Source: an uncultured Lachnospiraceae bacterium
GTDB taxonomy: Bacteria > Bacillota > Clostridia > Lachnospirales > Lachnospiraceae
DNA length: 6,084 nt
Direction of reading: 5' to 3'
Assembly (NCBI GenBank): GCA_910584585.1
Contig: CAJUBP010000086.1
Coordinates: forward strand, 1-6,084
Part shown: positions 5,845-6,084 of the stretch, piece after piece
Position numbering within the stretch: the first letter of the stretch is position 1
Layout: each line of letters starts with the position of its first letter
Notes under the pieces: model-generated
The model's database searches: none
Seen by the model: the letters and a program-made list of their open reading frames with translations, nothing else
What the model was told of the DNA's origin: nothing
Program-made: the position numbers and the translations under genes

Positions 5845-5936
5845 TATAACTCTGCAAGAGTAGAAAAGTCCTCCTAAATTAAAAGCCGATTATTTGGAGA
5901 GTGTGGTAAATGGTAAATAAATTTACTCAAACTTCC

Positions 5937-5952
5937 CACACCGCAGGGTGTG
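5937..5952. repeat. Small perfect hairpin CACACC/GGTGTG
   Basis: A 6-bp perfect stem (5937-5942 with 5947-5952) encloses a GCAG loop. It is not followed by a T-run, so it is not a standard terminator. CCACAC (5936-5941) can pair instead with GTGTGG (5901-5906), giving an alternative fold. It lies about 110 bases before the start of the right-edge gene and would be in its upstream region. Confidence 0.4.
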
Positions 5953-6007
5953 TTGAACCTTGAAAAATCAATACTTTAACATATAAAATAGGCATAAACC
6001 TCTTGCA

Positions 6008-6052
6008 TGTGATATAATTGAGTTGTCCAAAAAACAATTACACAGCAAGGAG
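6008..6052 (+). promoter_or_regulatory. Extended -10 promoter and ribosome binding site of the right-edge gene
   Basis: TATAAT (6013-6018) is a perfect -10 with TG at 6010-6011, giving the extended form TGATATAAT. No good -35 lies at 16-18 bases, which extended -10 promoters can tolerate. AAGGAG follows at 6047-6052. A transcript would have a leader of roughly 35-40 bases. Confidence 0.55.
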
Positions 6053-6061
6053 ATCTATGCC

Positions 6062-6084
6062 ATGTCAAGTATACCACAGAAAAC
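6062..6084 (+). CDS. Start of an unidentified gene cut by the window edge
   Basis: The ATG at 6062 is 9 bases after AAGGAG (6047-6052) and opens MSSIPQK before the window ends. An alternative ATG at 6057 in another frame (MPCQVYHRK) is only 4 bases from the same site and is less favoured. Seven residues are too few to identify a family. The promoter and the mobile-DNA neighbourhood make another insertion-sequence transposase possible, but this is a guess. Confidence 0.4.

Larger units (their letters stand above)
2605..5850 (-). mobile_element. Recombinase-in-trio (RIT) element, interrupted; right boundary approximate
   Basis: Three different tyrosine recombinases of about 416, 324 and over 270 residues lie head to tail, overlap by a few bases and share no interposed gene. 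That size order and coupling is the signature of RIT elements, which are made of little more than the trio and repeated termini. The promoter-proximal end is placed near 5850 because three copies of a bipartite motif cluster at 5706-5842; the exact edge cannot be fixed without the other end. The distal end, with the rest of ritC, should lie beyond the IS66 to the left of the window. RIT elements have no known passenger genes and are often found in several identical copies per genome. Confidence 0.8.
5633..6061. other. Non-coding region between the recombinase trio and the right-edge gene
   Basis: No open frame of note occupies these bases. From left to right they hold the ritA leader hairpin (5642-5692), three bipartite repeats (5706-5842), and a small palindrome ACTCT/AGAGT (5849-5853/5857-5861). 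Next come a weak stem CTCC-AAAT/ATTTGGAG with one bulge (5871-5879/5892-5899) and a direct repeat TGGTAAA twice (5904-5917) running into the palindrome GTAAAT/ATTTAC (5913-5918/5921-5926). Last are a perfect hairpin CACACC/GGTGTG with a GCAG loop (5937-5952) and an extended -10 promoter (6010-6018). The boundary between the RIT element and the next DNA lies somewhere after 5842. No convincing promoter for ritA was found. Confidence 0.6.

Noticed and set aside
5937..5952. Intrinsic terminator at the CACACC/GGTGTG hairpin
   Set aside because: No T-run follows on the + strand, and no gene ends just before it on either strand.

Overview
The window is a stack of mobile DNA, with no metabolic or housekeeping gene in view. 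Strong AGGAGG-type ribosome binding sites, mid-range GC and a zinc-finger-less IS66 transposase of a type common in Clostridia suggest a Firmicute, probably a gut-type Clostridia/Lachnospiraceae genome or a mobile element from one. The taxonomic call is inference from style and remembered families, not a database match.

Layout, left to right. (1) Positions 1-49 hold a perfect 14-bp inverted repeat that stops just short of the point where an IS66 tnpA reading frame becomes recognisable. This looks like the edge of another element that cut tnpA. (2) Positions 50-2604 are an IS66-family insertion sequence on the + strand: a 77-residue C-terminal remnant of tnpA, complete tnpB (273-635), a 275-bp structured gap with its own promoter-like sequence, complete DDE transposase tnpC (911-2530), a hairpin terminator, and the right end at a GTTTAC terminus (2604). 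(3) Positions 2605 to about 5850 are a 'recombinase in trio' (RIT) element on the - strand. Three tyrosine recombinases, here called ritA (5632-4382), ritB (4385-3411) and ritC (3423-2590), overlap by 4 and 13 bases, so they should be translated as one coupled unit. The IS66 right end lies inside ritC just after the HxxR box. RitC therefore lacks its distal histidine and nucleophilic tyrosine, while RitA is complete and RitB nearly canonical. (4) Positions 5633-6061 are non-coding. Nearest ritA is a hairpin predicted to hide its ribosome binding site. Beyond it lie three copies (two direct, one inverted) of a bipartite motif GGAAGAA...CTTATCCCGA, the best candidate for the RIT terminus and recombinase binding sites. 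Further right are small palindromes. (5) From about 6010 an extended -10 promoter, an AAGGAG site and an ATG (6062) begin a gene that runs off the right edge.

The order of events can be read from the nesting. A RIT element was present first, an IS66 element then landed in ritC, and later something with a hairpin end appears to have interrupted or deleted the left part of the IS66. The RIT is probably no longer self-mobile as it stands. The IS66 still has intact tnpB and tnpC but has lost most of tnpA.
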